From: Adiantum capillus-veneris
Taxonomy: Eukaryota > Streptophyta > Polypodiopsida > Polypodiales > Pteridaceae
Reading direction: 5' to 3'
Length of the DNA stretch: 64,000 nt
Assembly: GCA_014529385.2 (NCBI GenBank)
Contig: CM043969.1
Coordinates: forward strand, 12,854,648-12,918,647
This document shows, piece after piece, positions 1 through 9,480 of the stretch. Position numbers and translations under genes: made by a program. How positions within the stretch are numbered: position 1 is the first letter of the stretch; every line of letters starts with the position of its first letter. Under the pieces are notes generated by a model, which saw nothing but the letters and a program-made list of their open reading frames with translations, was not told the DNA's origin and searched no databases.

Positions 1-854
1 TATCATGGGTTTAAGATATTTCAATGGAGCCTAGCATTTTGGAGACATGGTGCAGCTTGCTTCTCTTCATGTTTCAATCAAAATTGGCTTGGACAAATGG
101 TGGAGCATCCTTCTCTCCATGTTTCAATGGAGCCTAGCTTGGACAAGTGGTGGACCTTTGATTCTCTCTATGTTTCAATAGAGTTAGCTTGGACAAGTGG
201 TGGACCTTGGAACCATACCCCTATGTAAAACCCATCATGTGCATTCCAAGTGGTGGTAAATAATACCATTTAAGATATAGCCTTATAGGTTGGACAAGTG
301 GTGGACCTTAACACCCAGATCTTCTTAATATAATGACATAGAGTGGAAAAGTGGTGAATCTTGAGACCAAACCACTCATGCTACTAGGGATAATAGGTTG
401 GACATGTGGTGGACCTTGAATTTAAACCCCACATATACAAAATATCATGGGTTTAAGGTATTTCAATGGAGCCTAGCATCTCAAAGACATGGTGCATCTT
501 GCTTCTCTTCATGTTTCAATGGTGCCTATTTTGGACAAATGGTGGAGCATCCTTCTCTCCATGTTTCAATGGACCCTAGATTGGACAAGTGGTGGACCTT
601 TGCTTCTCTCTATGTTTCAATATAGTTAGCCTATATTAGACAATTAGTAGACCTCGAATCTCTCCATGTTGTCTAGAGCTGAGCTTGGACAAGTGGTGGA
701 CCTTACTTCTCCCTTCCCTTAGTTTACTAGCTTAAATGATCACTATGTATACTTGCTTAGATCTAGCTTGAACAAGTGGTGGAACTTGTATTCACACAAA
801 CTTAATCCATTACAAAAAAGTATATGTTAAAATAACATTTGGTTTTTTTTGTTT
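1..854 (+). repeat. Diverged 51-bp hairpin satellite, block 1 (plus orientation)
   Basis: Direct reading shows recurring units containing GGACAAGTGGTGGACCTT followed by TCTCTCCATGTTTCAATGGA. Two neighbouring units near 118-180 repeat at exactly 51 bp. Each full unit holds a small inverted repeat, CTCCAT-gtttca-ATGGAG, able to form a 6-bp stem. Units are diverged and often broken by linker sequence. The block ends in a T-rich tract and CAG (855-857) directly before the first coding exon, so it probably lies in an intron or 5' leader. Short open frames in it follow from a period divisible by three and are not genes. Confidence 0.85.
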
Positions 855-862
855 CAGGAAAG
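855..862 (+). other. Probable 3' splice site before the ParB-like exon
   Basis: A run of eight T, then GTTTCAG, ends at 857, and the first good ATG in the frame is at 863. Bases 858-862 would be two overhang bases plus one codon, so the acceptor is phase 1 if upstream coding sequence exists. This suggests a 5' exon upstream, possibly outside the window. Inference from splice-site shape only. Confidence 0.5.
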
Positions 863-3526
863 ATGGCTCCAAAAAAACAGGTTGCAAGGGTTGCTGTCTC
901 AGTTGACTATACTTGCAATGATCTTAGGAAATGGTATTTGGACATACATGGTATAGAGGGTGCACAATTTCATAAGGTGCATCTATTTATTGCCAAAAAG
1001 GAGAATGACAGCTTGTTTGAAGATGTTGGACAAGTTGTGGAAGCATCTGTCTCTGTAGTTGATAGTCATCCAGAGGTGGAATGCATTGACATTCTAGTTC
1101 CAATGAATCTAGAATTTCAACTATCTCCAGGAGCATATGCATTGGAGCGCATGTCTAGAAACAAAGAAGAGACAATGTTTTCTCGAGGATGGAAGTTTGC
1201 AGAATCAAATCCAAATATCACAGCAGATCAACTTCAAAGCTCCATCATTGCCACACTACAACGAAAAAAGGTGAAAGCTTCACGACCACCATCCACAAAG
1301 AAGCAAGCAAAAGTGCAGAAAGTAGAAGCTAAGCGAACTAGTTCCATTTTGGATGTAGACAAGGCATCTTTGGCATCCTCATCAACAGAGGGTTCAATGT
1401 CAAAGATGAGAATTGTGGATCCAGATGTTTTAGAAGCTGAGGCCATGAAAGGACAAGAAAAAGATACAGGTGGAATGAATAAGTACATAAATTATTTTCC
1501 TTTCCAATATAGGGAATTTGATATCCCTATTCAAAATTGTTGGCTTGCTCCTGATCACTATAATGCACGTATTATGGATAAAAAACACGCTGAAAGTGTG
1601 TTATTTGGATTTTCACGGAGTACGACCAAGCCTGCAGCATGTGCATATTTGATGCCTGTTCGAAATGCAAAATCAAAGAAGGGGACTCCTTTGGCAGTAG
1701 AAGAGGTAGAGGAGCAAAAAATTAAAGATTATCATTATTGGATTCTTGATGGGCAGCATTCAATCTATGCTGCAAAAGTTTTGCTTCACAATGAACAAAA
1801 CAACAAAGAGATCTTTGAAAGACTGATTAGCGTGTATAAATTTAGAAAGGCTCGCATTGTTGTGAATGCTCCTCCATTTGTTGCAACTGCTATATCTGCC
1901 ATTGCAAATGAGGAGGCTCAGGCATTGTATGTCAAGCAACCTTACAGCCAAATATTGAGACATTTACGGAGTCAATGGATCTTCTCAGGACGACCACCAA
2001 AGGCAGCAAGTGGAATTGCAGAGGGACATGCATCTCGTGCCGGATGGGATGTAAGTTATTTTCTTTGTCTTTTTGATAGTGTTTAATTAACAAATCTTGC
2101 TCAATAGTTTAATTATTTCTCTATTTCTTTTTAGGCTTTTCTTCGATTGGCAAGAATGAGTGCAGCAGCAAGTTGGATTGCTAAACAGGCACACATGGTC
2201 ACGTACTCTGATTTAGTTTATGATTGCTGGATAGAAATCATTGAAAATCTAGAAGAGGAGAATAAGAAACCCCCAACAACTGTATTTAGATACCTTTGTG
2301 GCCTTGAGGAATCAGAGGTAAAGACTATTCAAGAAGAGATTAGAGATGAGAAGATTTTACTGTCAAAGAGTGCAAAGGATGGTGATGCAACTGACATGTA
2401 TGATCGAATCAAGCAGTTGAAGCAAGACAAATTGATTCAAGATGCACTTCTTGAAGGCTTCAACAATTTGAATGAGTCTTCACCATGTAAAGACTGGGAG
2501 GAGGTGGTCAAAATGTATAACATCAATGATGTTGTTTATAAAACAATTTTAATGCTATGCGAGGAATGGATCAGATCTAGTTTGACGCGTGGAACAAAGA
2601 AAATGGCTTTTCCAGATGGAGCAATAAAATACATGCAATGGGCAATTCACCTTCAAAAGGAGAAAACTGAGCCTAGAGATTTGCCATGGTCAATCTATGT
2701 GGTGAGCCTACAAATGGAAGGCAATCTCTACTTGATGCGCCACTTCAATAATAAAGTGCCTATTGGCTTATGTGTTTTAGATATGACAAAAAACGTTGGA
2801 GGCAATTTGAAGTGGAGTGAGGAGACATTTAACAATGCTTTGGATGGGATCTTGGCTATTGCTGGAGGGTCAACAGATCCTGGATTTGTCTTTCTTGCAT
2901 TTGTGGATTTCACTAACTTCACAAAATTGCAATGTGCCTTTCACGCCATGGGAGATAATCTGAGCTACCATTGTTGTGGTGCATTGCATCACTTTCCATC
3001 AGCTCCTTGCAAAGGAGCAATTCAATTCCTAACAGTTATTGCCTTCTTGGGACAAGGCAATGCATTTGAAGACCTGAGAAGAAGATCAGAGGAACATCCC
3101 ATGCCAATTGATTGTTCTCTTCTTCAAGTAGCAGATAACGATATGTCAGATTTGCAATATTTGGAGGCCAAAAAAAGAGCTTTGGTCAAGCACTACATTC
3201 GTACATATTGTTTTGAAGACCGCAAGCTTGTTGATGTTTTTGGTGATGGCTCCTTGGTTGCACAAGAAGGAATACAACAGAAAAAAGAAGTTATCTGCTT
3301 AATTGATAGTGTGGAGGAGGCAAAAAGCGTGGAGACCATGCTGCTAGACTTTGTTAAGTCTCATGAAGATATAGAAAAATGGGCTGGACTTCAACAATCC
3401 ACTTCGCAATCAGGCGACATTGTGCCTGTTACAGAGGAGTGCTCTCCACAAAGAGAAGAAGAACAACAACAACACCATCCTCTGTCAATGGAGGACTTTT
3501 TGGAAATGGAGACACGTATGTTTTGA
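863..3526 (+). CDS. ParB/DGQHR-like protein with methyltransferase-like C-terminal half (two exons)
   Basis: Exon 1 is 863-2050 (396 codons). An 84-bp GT-AG intron (2051-2134) follows, and exon 2 runs from 2135 to a stop at 3524-3526. Residues about 1-130 are unrecognised. Residues about 134-160 are Lys/Arg-rich, possibly a nuclear signal. A ParB/DGQHR-like core follows, with the motif WILDGQHS (D296-G-Q-H299). ParB-like folds bind or cut nucleic acid or hydrolyse CTP, but function here is unknown. Residues about 607-670 (GLCVLDMTKN, then FVFLAFVDFTNFTKL) resemble in order the core strands of an amino-methyltransferase, without a DPPY/NPPY motif, so this is tentative. The C-terminus is Glu/Gln-rich. 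A donor-like site at 3516 (ACAC|GTATGT), 11 bases before the stop, would join the frame at phase 1 to the SET exon at 6107. The ATG at 863 is chosen because it follows a strong acceptor. The frame is intact over more than 2.5 kb, which argues for a real or recently functional gene. Confidence 0.72.
2051..2134 (+). other. 84-bp GT-AG intron
   Basis: Exon 1 ends GGATGGGAT|GTAAGT and exon 2 begins after TTTCTTTTTAG. Splicing is phase 0 and gives GWD-AFLRLARMS, removing the in-frame stop at 2084-2086. The T-rich body and short length suit a plant intron. Confidence 0.85.
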
Positions 3527-3690
3527 GTTTCTTGTGCATGTTAGTGTTTCTTGTTACTGATTTGATACTCTTAATGTTAGATTTTGCTTTATATAGTATT
3601 GATTGAGTTGTATTTTTTATCTCAAGCATTCAAGGTTTGAATGTAAATAGTAAATTACTTGAGTTTTTGAATGGTGGATCTGTAGACTAA
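3527..3690 (+). other. 3' flank or start of intron after the ParB-like exons
   Basis: AT-rich sequence without satellite monomers. If exon 2 terminates at 3526 this is 3' UTR. If the donor at 3516 is used it is the beginning of a roughly 2.6-kb intron to 6106. Nothing else recognised. Confidence 0.4.
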
Positions 3691-6060
3691 AACTATAACA
3701 TTTAATACTCACAAAGACTTAATTACTTAAGAGCTTGAACTCAATAAGTTTTGGACCTTTTATCAATACCCCCTTGATATGATACATTAGATCGTAGCAT
3801 GGTTAAATGGTGATGCTTCATAAATTGAACCTAGCTTAGACAGGTGCTGGAGCCTAAATTTAAACTAACCTTGCTAGAAGGGAGCTTATGTTTGGACTTT
3901 GAGAACTAGCATAAGTAATCAATTAGAGCATAGATTAGACATGTGGTGGTGGCCGGCCTTAGAGACCAAAATCTTAATGAGCTTGGAAAGGTATTTAAGT
4001 ACTGCAATTTACTTAGTTTTAGTACTCATTAAATGCATAGCTTGACAAAAGGTGGACCTTACATGGATCCTAATTTCAAGAGGTGTGGTAGACCTTCAAA
4101 ACAAGCTCATATAGCTTGGACATGTGGTAGACCTTGCATGAAGACTAGTTTAGACAAGTGTGGTACACCTTGTAACCAACACCCATTTGTTATATTAGCT
4201 TGGACAAGTGGTGGACCTTGCTTTTATGTTTCAATGGAGCATATTTTGGACAGGTGGTAGACCTTGTTTCTCTCCATGCTTCAATGGAGAGAAACTTTAG
4301 CTTGGACAAGTGGTGGACCTTGTTTTTATGTTTTAAAGGAGCATATTTCGGACAAGTGGTAGACATAGTTTCTCTCCATGGTTCAATGGAACCCACCTTA
4401 GACAAGTGAAGTACCTTGAAACCAAACCCCATAATACAACCTACTAAATAGGTTGGAAAATTGGTGGGATATGAAACCATCCATGATAGAGCATAGTATA
4501 GGTGAAAACGTAGTGGTCCTTATATCAATTACCCATGCATAGCTTGGACAAGTGGTGGACCTTGATTCTCTCTATGTTTCAATGGATCCTATCTTGGACT
4601 AGAGATATATCTTACTTAGTTCCATGCTTCAATGGATTGTAGCTTGGATAAGGAGTGGAACTTCAAACAAAACTCCACAGCATAGCATATATTAACAATT
4701 CATGGGTTTTATAGAGATTGTCTTGCCTATTTTGGAGAGTTGGTACACCTTTATTCTCCATTCTTCAATGGATCTGAGGTTGGACAAGCGGAGCTGGAGA
4801 AGTGGTCAACCTTAAAATGAAACCTCCCATGCTACAACCCATCATAGATCGTATATGTAGTGGACCTTGAAACTCTTTTATGTCCCTAGCTTAGAGAAGC
4901 ATTGCACTCTTGATTATCTCCATACATGAAGGCAAGGTTGGACAAGTGGTGGACCTTCAAACCAGAATCTCTATGCAATAATAGGCAAGTGGTGGAGCTT
5001 GTTTTCTCCATGTTCCAATGGAGCCTAGCTTAGACAAACAATGGAGCTTGCTTCTCTCCATGTTTCAATGGATCCTAGCTTAGAAAAGTGGTGGAGCTTT
5101 GCTTCTCTCCATGTTCCAATGGACCATAGCTTAGACAAGTGGTAGACCTTGAAAAACACCCCCGTATACAACATATTATGGGGTTTTCATGTTTCAATGG
5201 CTCCTAGCTTGGACAAATGGTAGAGCTTGCTTCTCTTTATGTTTCAATGGATCCAATCTTAGCCAAGGGGTGGACCTTGAAACAAGAATCCCCCCCCCCA
5301 TGTACAACGTATTATGGGTTTTGAAAGCACTGGGAGAAAATAATAGCTTTGATAAGTGGTGGACCTTGCTTCTCTCCATGCTTCAATGGAGCCGAGGTTG
5401 GACACATGTTGGAGAGAAGATGGTTGCCCATGAAATAAGACCATGCATGCTATAATCAATCATATGTTGTACACATGGTGGACCTTGCAATTGTTTTATA
5501 TGCCTAACTTGGACAAGTGGAGGACCCTTGATTACCTCCAGATATCAACAACAAGCCAAGTTTGGACAAGTGTAGTACCACCAAACCAGAATCTATATGC
5601 TACAATAGAGTATAGGTAGGACACGCGATGAACCTTGATATCAAACCATCCATGCTACTAGAGATGATAGGTTTCACATGTGGTGGAACCTTGTATCAAT
5701 GTTCTATGTGTAGTTTTTGACTAGTGATAGACCTTGAAACTAATCCCTCTAGGCTACAAGAAAAAAGAGATGGATGAGGAGGCTAGACTACTTTTGTTGC
5801 ATCAATGCATCCCATGTTACCACATATACTATAGGGTTCTTGGATAAGTGTTGGATCTTGTGTCAATGCTCCATGTCTAGCTTGGACAAGTGGTGGACCT
5901 TGGTTCTCTCTATGCTTCAAATGGGCAATAGATTGGAGACACAGTGGCCTTTTTTTTCCAATGATTTTATTTTTTGGAAACCTTGGAGGCACCATGTAAG
6001 AGGCACTCTAAGTCTTCCATACAATGGACCTATTGGACTATAAAATAATGATATCTTTCT
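3690..6060 (+). repeat. Hairpin satellite, block 2 (plus orientation)
   Basis: Same family as block 1. Many copies of AGCTTGGACAAGTGGTGGAC and of CTCTCCATG(T/C)TTCAATGGA occur, densest at 4190-4600 and 4920-5930. Monomers are interspersed with unrelated short AT-rich linkers and have diverged by substitutions and small indels. The block occupies the presumed intron between the ParB-like cassette and the SET exon. Confidence 0.85.
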
Positions 6061-6106
6061 TTGATATTGTCATTATTTTATGCATAATATTTTCTTCTTT
6101 TTGCAG

Positions 6107-6662
6107 ACACAAAGGAGTTAAGTGATATAAAAACTAGATGTATTTCACACTATGATTGGCATGAAGATCCTTTTGGGACACCAACTTTTCCTATTCCCAA
6201 AGATGTAATTTTCCATATTAACGGTGTGGATTTTGAAGTGCGACTTTCATGTATTGAAGGAGCTGGTTATGGGCTATTTGTGCATACTACCCTGGAAAGT
6301 GGTTTGACTATTCTAAACTATGGAGGCATAAGTATAGATTTCAAGACTGGAAAAAGATATGCAAAATATTTCCAAGAGCTTATAAATATTCTCTTCTAGA
6401 GGATCCAAACATAGAAGAAGAGGAAGATCAATCATACATTATTGGTTGTGTAGAAGAAGGAAACGTGTCGGGCTATATAAATAGTTCTCACAGTACAAAT
6501 GTCTGTCCCAACGTACGCTATACATTTGATCCAAATTTGCCACCTTGGCATAAATGCACCTCTTCACACATCAAGTCAGAAGAATATGGCCATGTATGCA
6601 TTGAGACTATTTGTCAAGTTGAAGCAGGAGAAGAGTTGTTTGCTGACTATAACTTTACTTGA
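6107..6662 (+). pseudogene. SET-domain exon, apparently frameshifted
   Basis: A strong acceptor (TTTTCTTCTTTTTGCAG, ending 6106) opens a frame at phase 1 that fits the donor at 3516. The first segment (6109-6396) contains a SET N-terminal signature, GAGYGLFV...GLTILNYGG, then stops at 6397-6399. The neighbouring frame (about 6381-6659) carries the rest: GNVSGYINSSHSTNVCPN, matching the GN-x-xR-NHSC-PN region, and the final GEELFADYNF with the expected catalytic-type Tyr. A single missing base near 6379-6381 would unite them. SET domains methylate protein lysines, usually on histones. The break may be a disabling mutation, an assembly error, or (less likely) programmed frameshifting. The other frame ends at a TGA immediately after ADYNFT, where a SET domain normally ends. 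Confidence 0.75.
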
Positions 6663-7290
6663 CATTGTAAAGTATTGTACATGGATGGAAATCTCAAGTA
6701 CATGCATCATTTTCATTTTTCATGGATGAAATCTCAAGTGAATATAACATTTGATTATTGTTTAGTTTATGCTCAACGAGAATCTAGAGTGCTCTTATGC
6801 TTTGTGTGTTGTCTAACATATTTGACTACCTTGGCCATAGAATCTTGATTCTACTCTAGATTTGTGATAAATCTTACCAAAATTTAATCAATGTCTAGGT
6901 TGGACAAGTGGTGGGGCTTCAAACATTACTGTCTTAAACAAGTGGAGTTATCTTACTTGAATAAGTGGTGGCCTTTGAATCCAAATCTAAGCCAAATCTC
7001 TAATTATTTTCTTGTAGTCTAGGTTGGACATTTGGTGGACCTTGTATCCATGTTTCCTCAACAAGGGTGGCTTTTAGTTTTCACTTTAAGTACTCATCTT
7101 TAATAAAGTGTAGGATGGAAAATGTTGAGTTAGTAGATTGTATTTTAGACAAGTGGTGTTTGGTGTACGAATGCTGAAAATGGTTGCAAGGATTCTAACA
7201 ACGACTTTACCTTAAATAAATTTCTTACTAGGAGTTCTACATATAAATATGGTGAATAAAATTCTAGTGGTTTTGAGATACCATTTGTGT
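6663..7290 (+). repeat. Sparse hairpin satellite, block 3, between SET and first phosphatase-like exon
   Basis: An AT-rich 3' flank (6663-6890) is followed by scattered, decayed plus-strand monomers (for example 6898-6915, 6958-6972 and 7021-7050). No coding potential seen. The block ends in the polypyrimidine stretch preceding the acceptor TTTTCTTAG at 7296-7304. Confidence 0.65.
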
Positions 7291-7318
7291 GTGTGTTTTC
7301 TTAGATTCACAAACTGGG

Positions 7319-8503
7319 ATGGATAACGCTCCTATGGTTCAGTCAACAACTATAGAATCCATAGATTCTATGGTTTCTAAAGTGCCCAAGATGGATGATA
7401 TTTCTATACTAGAGTCTAGTGTTGTGCAACTTGAGCAAGCTTCCAATAATGAGAACCAAGAAATCGATGCTTCAAAAATGCAACATACATCAAAAGAGAC
7501 TGAAAAGTCCACTCACGAGCTATTGCCAATTGGTACTACGTCATGTAGCGTAGATGTTGAGAAATCCATGCTTACAATTATATTGGATTTAAATGGTCTA
7601 TTGTTGAAACGTTCCCCTCAACCATCCTCACACCACAACTCAGTGCAAATGGATTCAAAAAGATATATTATACTCAGGCCAGGTTGCATCCAATTCTTGA
7701 AGACTATTTTACAAAGGTTTAATGTTGCAATTTGGTCGACAGCTACTAGGAATAATGTGTATCAAATCCTTGCAGCACTAAACAACTTAGCTGAGGATAC
7801 ATTGCCTTTCTTTGCAATTTGGTCGCAAGATGTTTGCTACACCGCTCAAACTCAAAAATTGTTTAGACCCGACAATCCAAACGTTGAGGCAATGTTCAAG
7901 CCTCTAGCCAAAATTGCCATGGGGTTTGAATGTGATCCACAAAGAACAGTGCTTATTGATGACTCTCCTTACAAGGGATGTATTTCACCAGCAAACAATT
8001 GCATTTTTCCACCACAATTTGATGCTGAGAAGATGGTTGACAATATGCTCTTGGAGGAGCTACTGCCATACTTGATTCAGCTTGATGAGAGAAGGGATGT
8101 GCGTGATTTAATTGCTTCTAATCGTTATGGACAACCTATAGTGACAAATGATAGTGAATACAAACAAATCATGGAGTATTGGAAGCAGAAAAATGATGTT
8201 TGGTCAGCTAAGGTGTTCTTTACAAGAAGAATACCACCTGCAAAAGGTGACAGAGATGAAACTATCATTGAAGATGCAAGTGACACAAGCCACCGCAATG
8301 AAATGAGAAGAGCCCAAATACAAGAGATCTTGGCAAAGGAGCGTACACCCATTGAAAGCATGAAGGCGTCACAATTGACCACTTTAGCTAGGCAATTGGG
8401 TTGTAACACAAAAGGAGTTTTGAAGGCAACCACAGCAAAGGCTTATATAAATAAGGTGAAAGCTGAGAACAATCTTCTAAGGCTGGATAGAAAGCAACCC
8501 TAA
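7319..8503 (+). CDS. FCP1/NIF-type HAD phosphatase-like protein with SAP-like C-terminus
   Basis: The exon begins at 7305 after TTTTCTTAG. The first ATG is 7319, giving 394 codons, and the four codons before it are open in the same frame after a phase-1 acceptor. Residues 1-80 are low-complexity Ser/Glu/Lys. The FCP1-homology (NIF) domain spans about 84-270. It has ILDLNGLLL (D90, N92) in place of the DxDx(T/V) nucleophile motif, then RPGCIQFLKT, IWSTATRNN and IDDSPYKG (D214, D215). Active family members dephosphorylate phosphoserine, classically on the RNA polymerase II tail. Here the second catalytic Asp is Asn, so activity is doubtful. The tail MKASQLTTLARQLG...TAKAYINKVKA (about 348-385) resembles a SAP DNA-binding helix pair; tentative. 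A TAAG|GTACTA donor at the stop and TTCTTGCAG ending 8597 suggest an intron in the 3' UTR. Confidence 0.8.
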   Translation: MDNAPMVQSTTIESIDSMVSKVPKMDDISILESSVVQLEQASNNENQEIDASKMQHTSKETEKSTHELLPIGTTSCSVDVEKSMLTIILDLNGLLLKRSPQPSSHHNSVQMDSKRYIILRPGCIQFLKTILQRFNVAIWSTATRNNVYQILAALNNLAEDTLPFFAIWSQDVCYTAQTQKLFRPDNPNVEAMFKPLAKIAMGFECDPQRTVLIDDSPYKGCISPANNCIFPPQFDAEKMVDNMLLEELLPYLIQLDERRDVRDLIASNRYGQPIVTNDSEYKQIMEYWKQKNDVWSAKVFFTRRIPPAKGDRDETIIEDASDTSHRNEMRRAQIQEILAKERTPIESMKASQLTTLARQLGCNTKGVLKATTAKAYINKVKAENNLLRLDRKQP

Positions 8504-9000
8504 GGTACTAGTGACATGTCATATATTCTTGATACACATGCTTGAACACTCATGTGCATGGTATCTAACAAATCTTTCTTTTTATTCCTTCTTGCAGGAT
8601 CTTACAAAGGATACTACTAGATGGAGCTCAATCAATAGAGATTTTGATATTTTTGCTCAAAATAATGAAGCAGTCACCTACATTTTTTGTTTATCAATTT
8701 CTTGAGAGACTTTATTTTAGTTTGTAATCATCAAATGAAATGAAAAGTATCCTTCTTATTAAGATTGTTGATCTTTTTCTTGTTCAAACCTTTCAATTGT
8801 GATTTATAGTTTTGTTAGCATGAGATTGTGCTTTTTTAGTTTGAAAAAAACTGTCAAAGATCCAAGTCTTTTTGCTTTACTTAAGTTATTAATTGTGAAA
8901 GATCCAAGTCTTTTTGCTTTACTTAAGTTATTGATTGCCTATGTAATAGTCCTTAAAACAATATCGGATGGCTTTCTTGCTCCCATGTCTCACATTGGTC
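8504..9000 (+). other. 3' UTR region with probable intron and 44-bp tandem duplication
   Basis: A GT at 8505 and an AG at 8596-8597 bound a possible 93-bp 3'-UTR intron. The following segment is AT-rich. A near-perfect tandem duplication (unit GATCCAAGTCTTTTTGCTTT and flanks) occupies about 8851-8938. The open frame here has no family resemblance and I do not call it a gene. Confidence 0.45.
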
Positions 9001-9480
9001 TTTAGGTAAGACAAGTGGTGACCTTGAAAGTATGGTCTCATATCTCGATCAAGTGAAGAGACATGAAGCTTAAATATCACTACTATGTATCTAGTGTTAA
9101 ACTCCATCGAGACAAAGACTAGATAGCCAAATTGCAGTCGAGTTTAAGTGAAAAATCCATTTGAGCTAAGGTAAAACTTATAGTGCCTCATTTTTTCTAG
9201 GATTCTACCCCATCAAGGAAGTTATAATCTAGCACAAACCAATTAAGACTCTTTTGGAGCCTAGATAGGACAATTCGTGGAACTTATGAAACTTATTATT
9301 GAGTTAGAGTCTAGTTTAGATAAGCAAAAGATCTTCAAACCAGCACTTGGTCTTACTATTCAATATTCAAAGTCCCTTGAGGCTAACAAATTACATACCC
9401 ACTTGTAACCTAACTAATGAGTAATTATATAGATCTAAGCAAGTATATATAATGAGTCTTCAAACTAATAATCCAAGGAA
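9000..9480. other. Spacer between phosphatase-like exon and minus-oriented satellite
   Basis: AT-rich, with occasional decayed satellite words on the plus strand such as AAGACAAGTGGTGACCTT near 9008. No gene, RNA or mobile-element signature recognised. Confidence 0.4.

Noticed and set aside
398-625. Open frames inside the satellite (also in blocks 2, 4 and 5), some with repeated Trp-Trp-Thr and Phe-Asn-Gly words
   Set aside because: They arise because the 51-bp monomer is divisible by three. They occur on both strands, lack starts or splice sites, and change frame with every indel.
8511-8705. 64-codon frame after the first phosphatase-like gene
   Set aside because: Overlaps a probable 3'-UTR intron, has no family resemblance, and lies after an in-frame stop of the main CDS.
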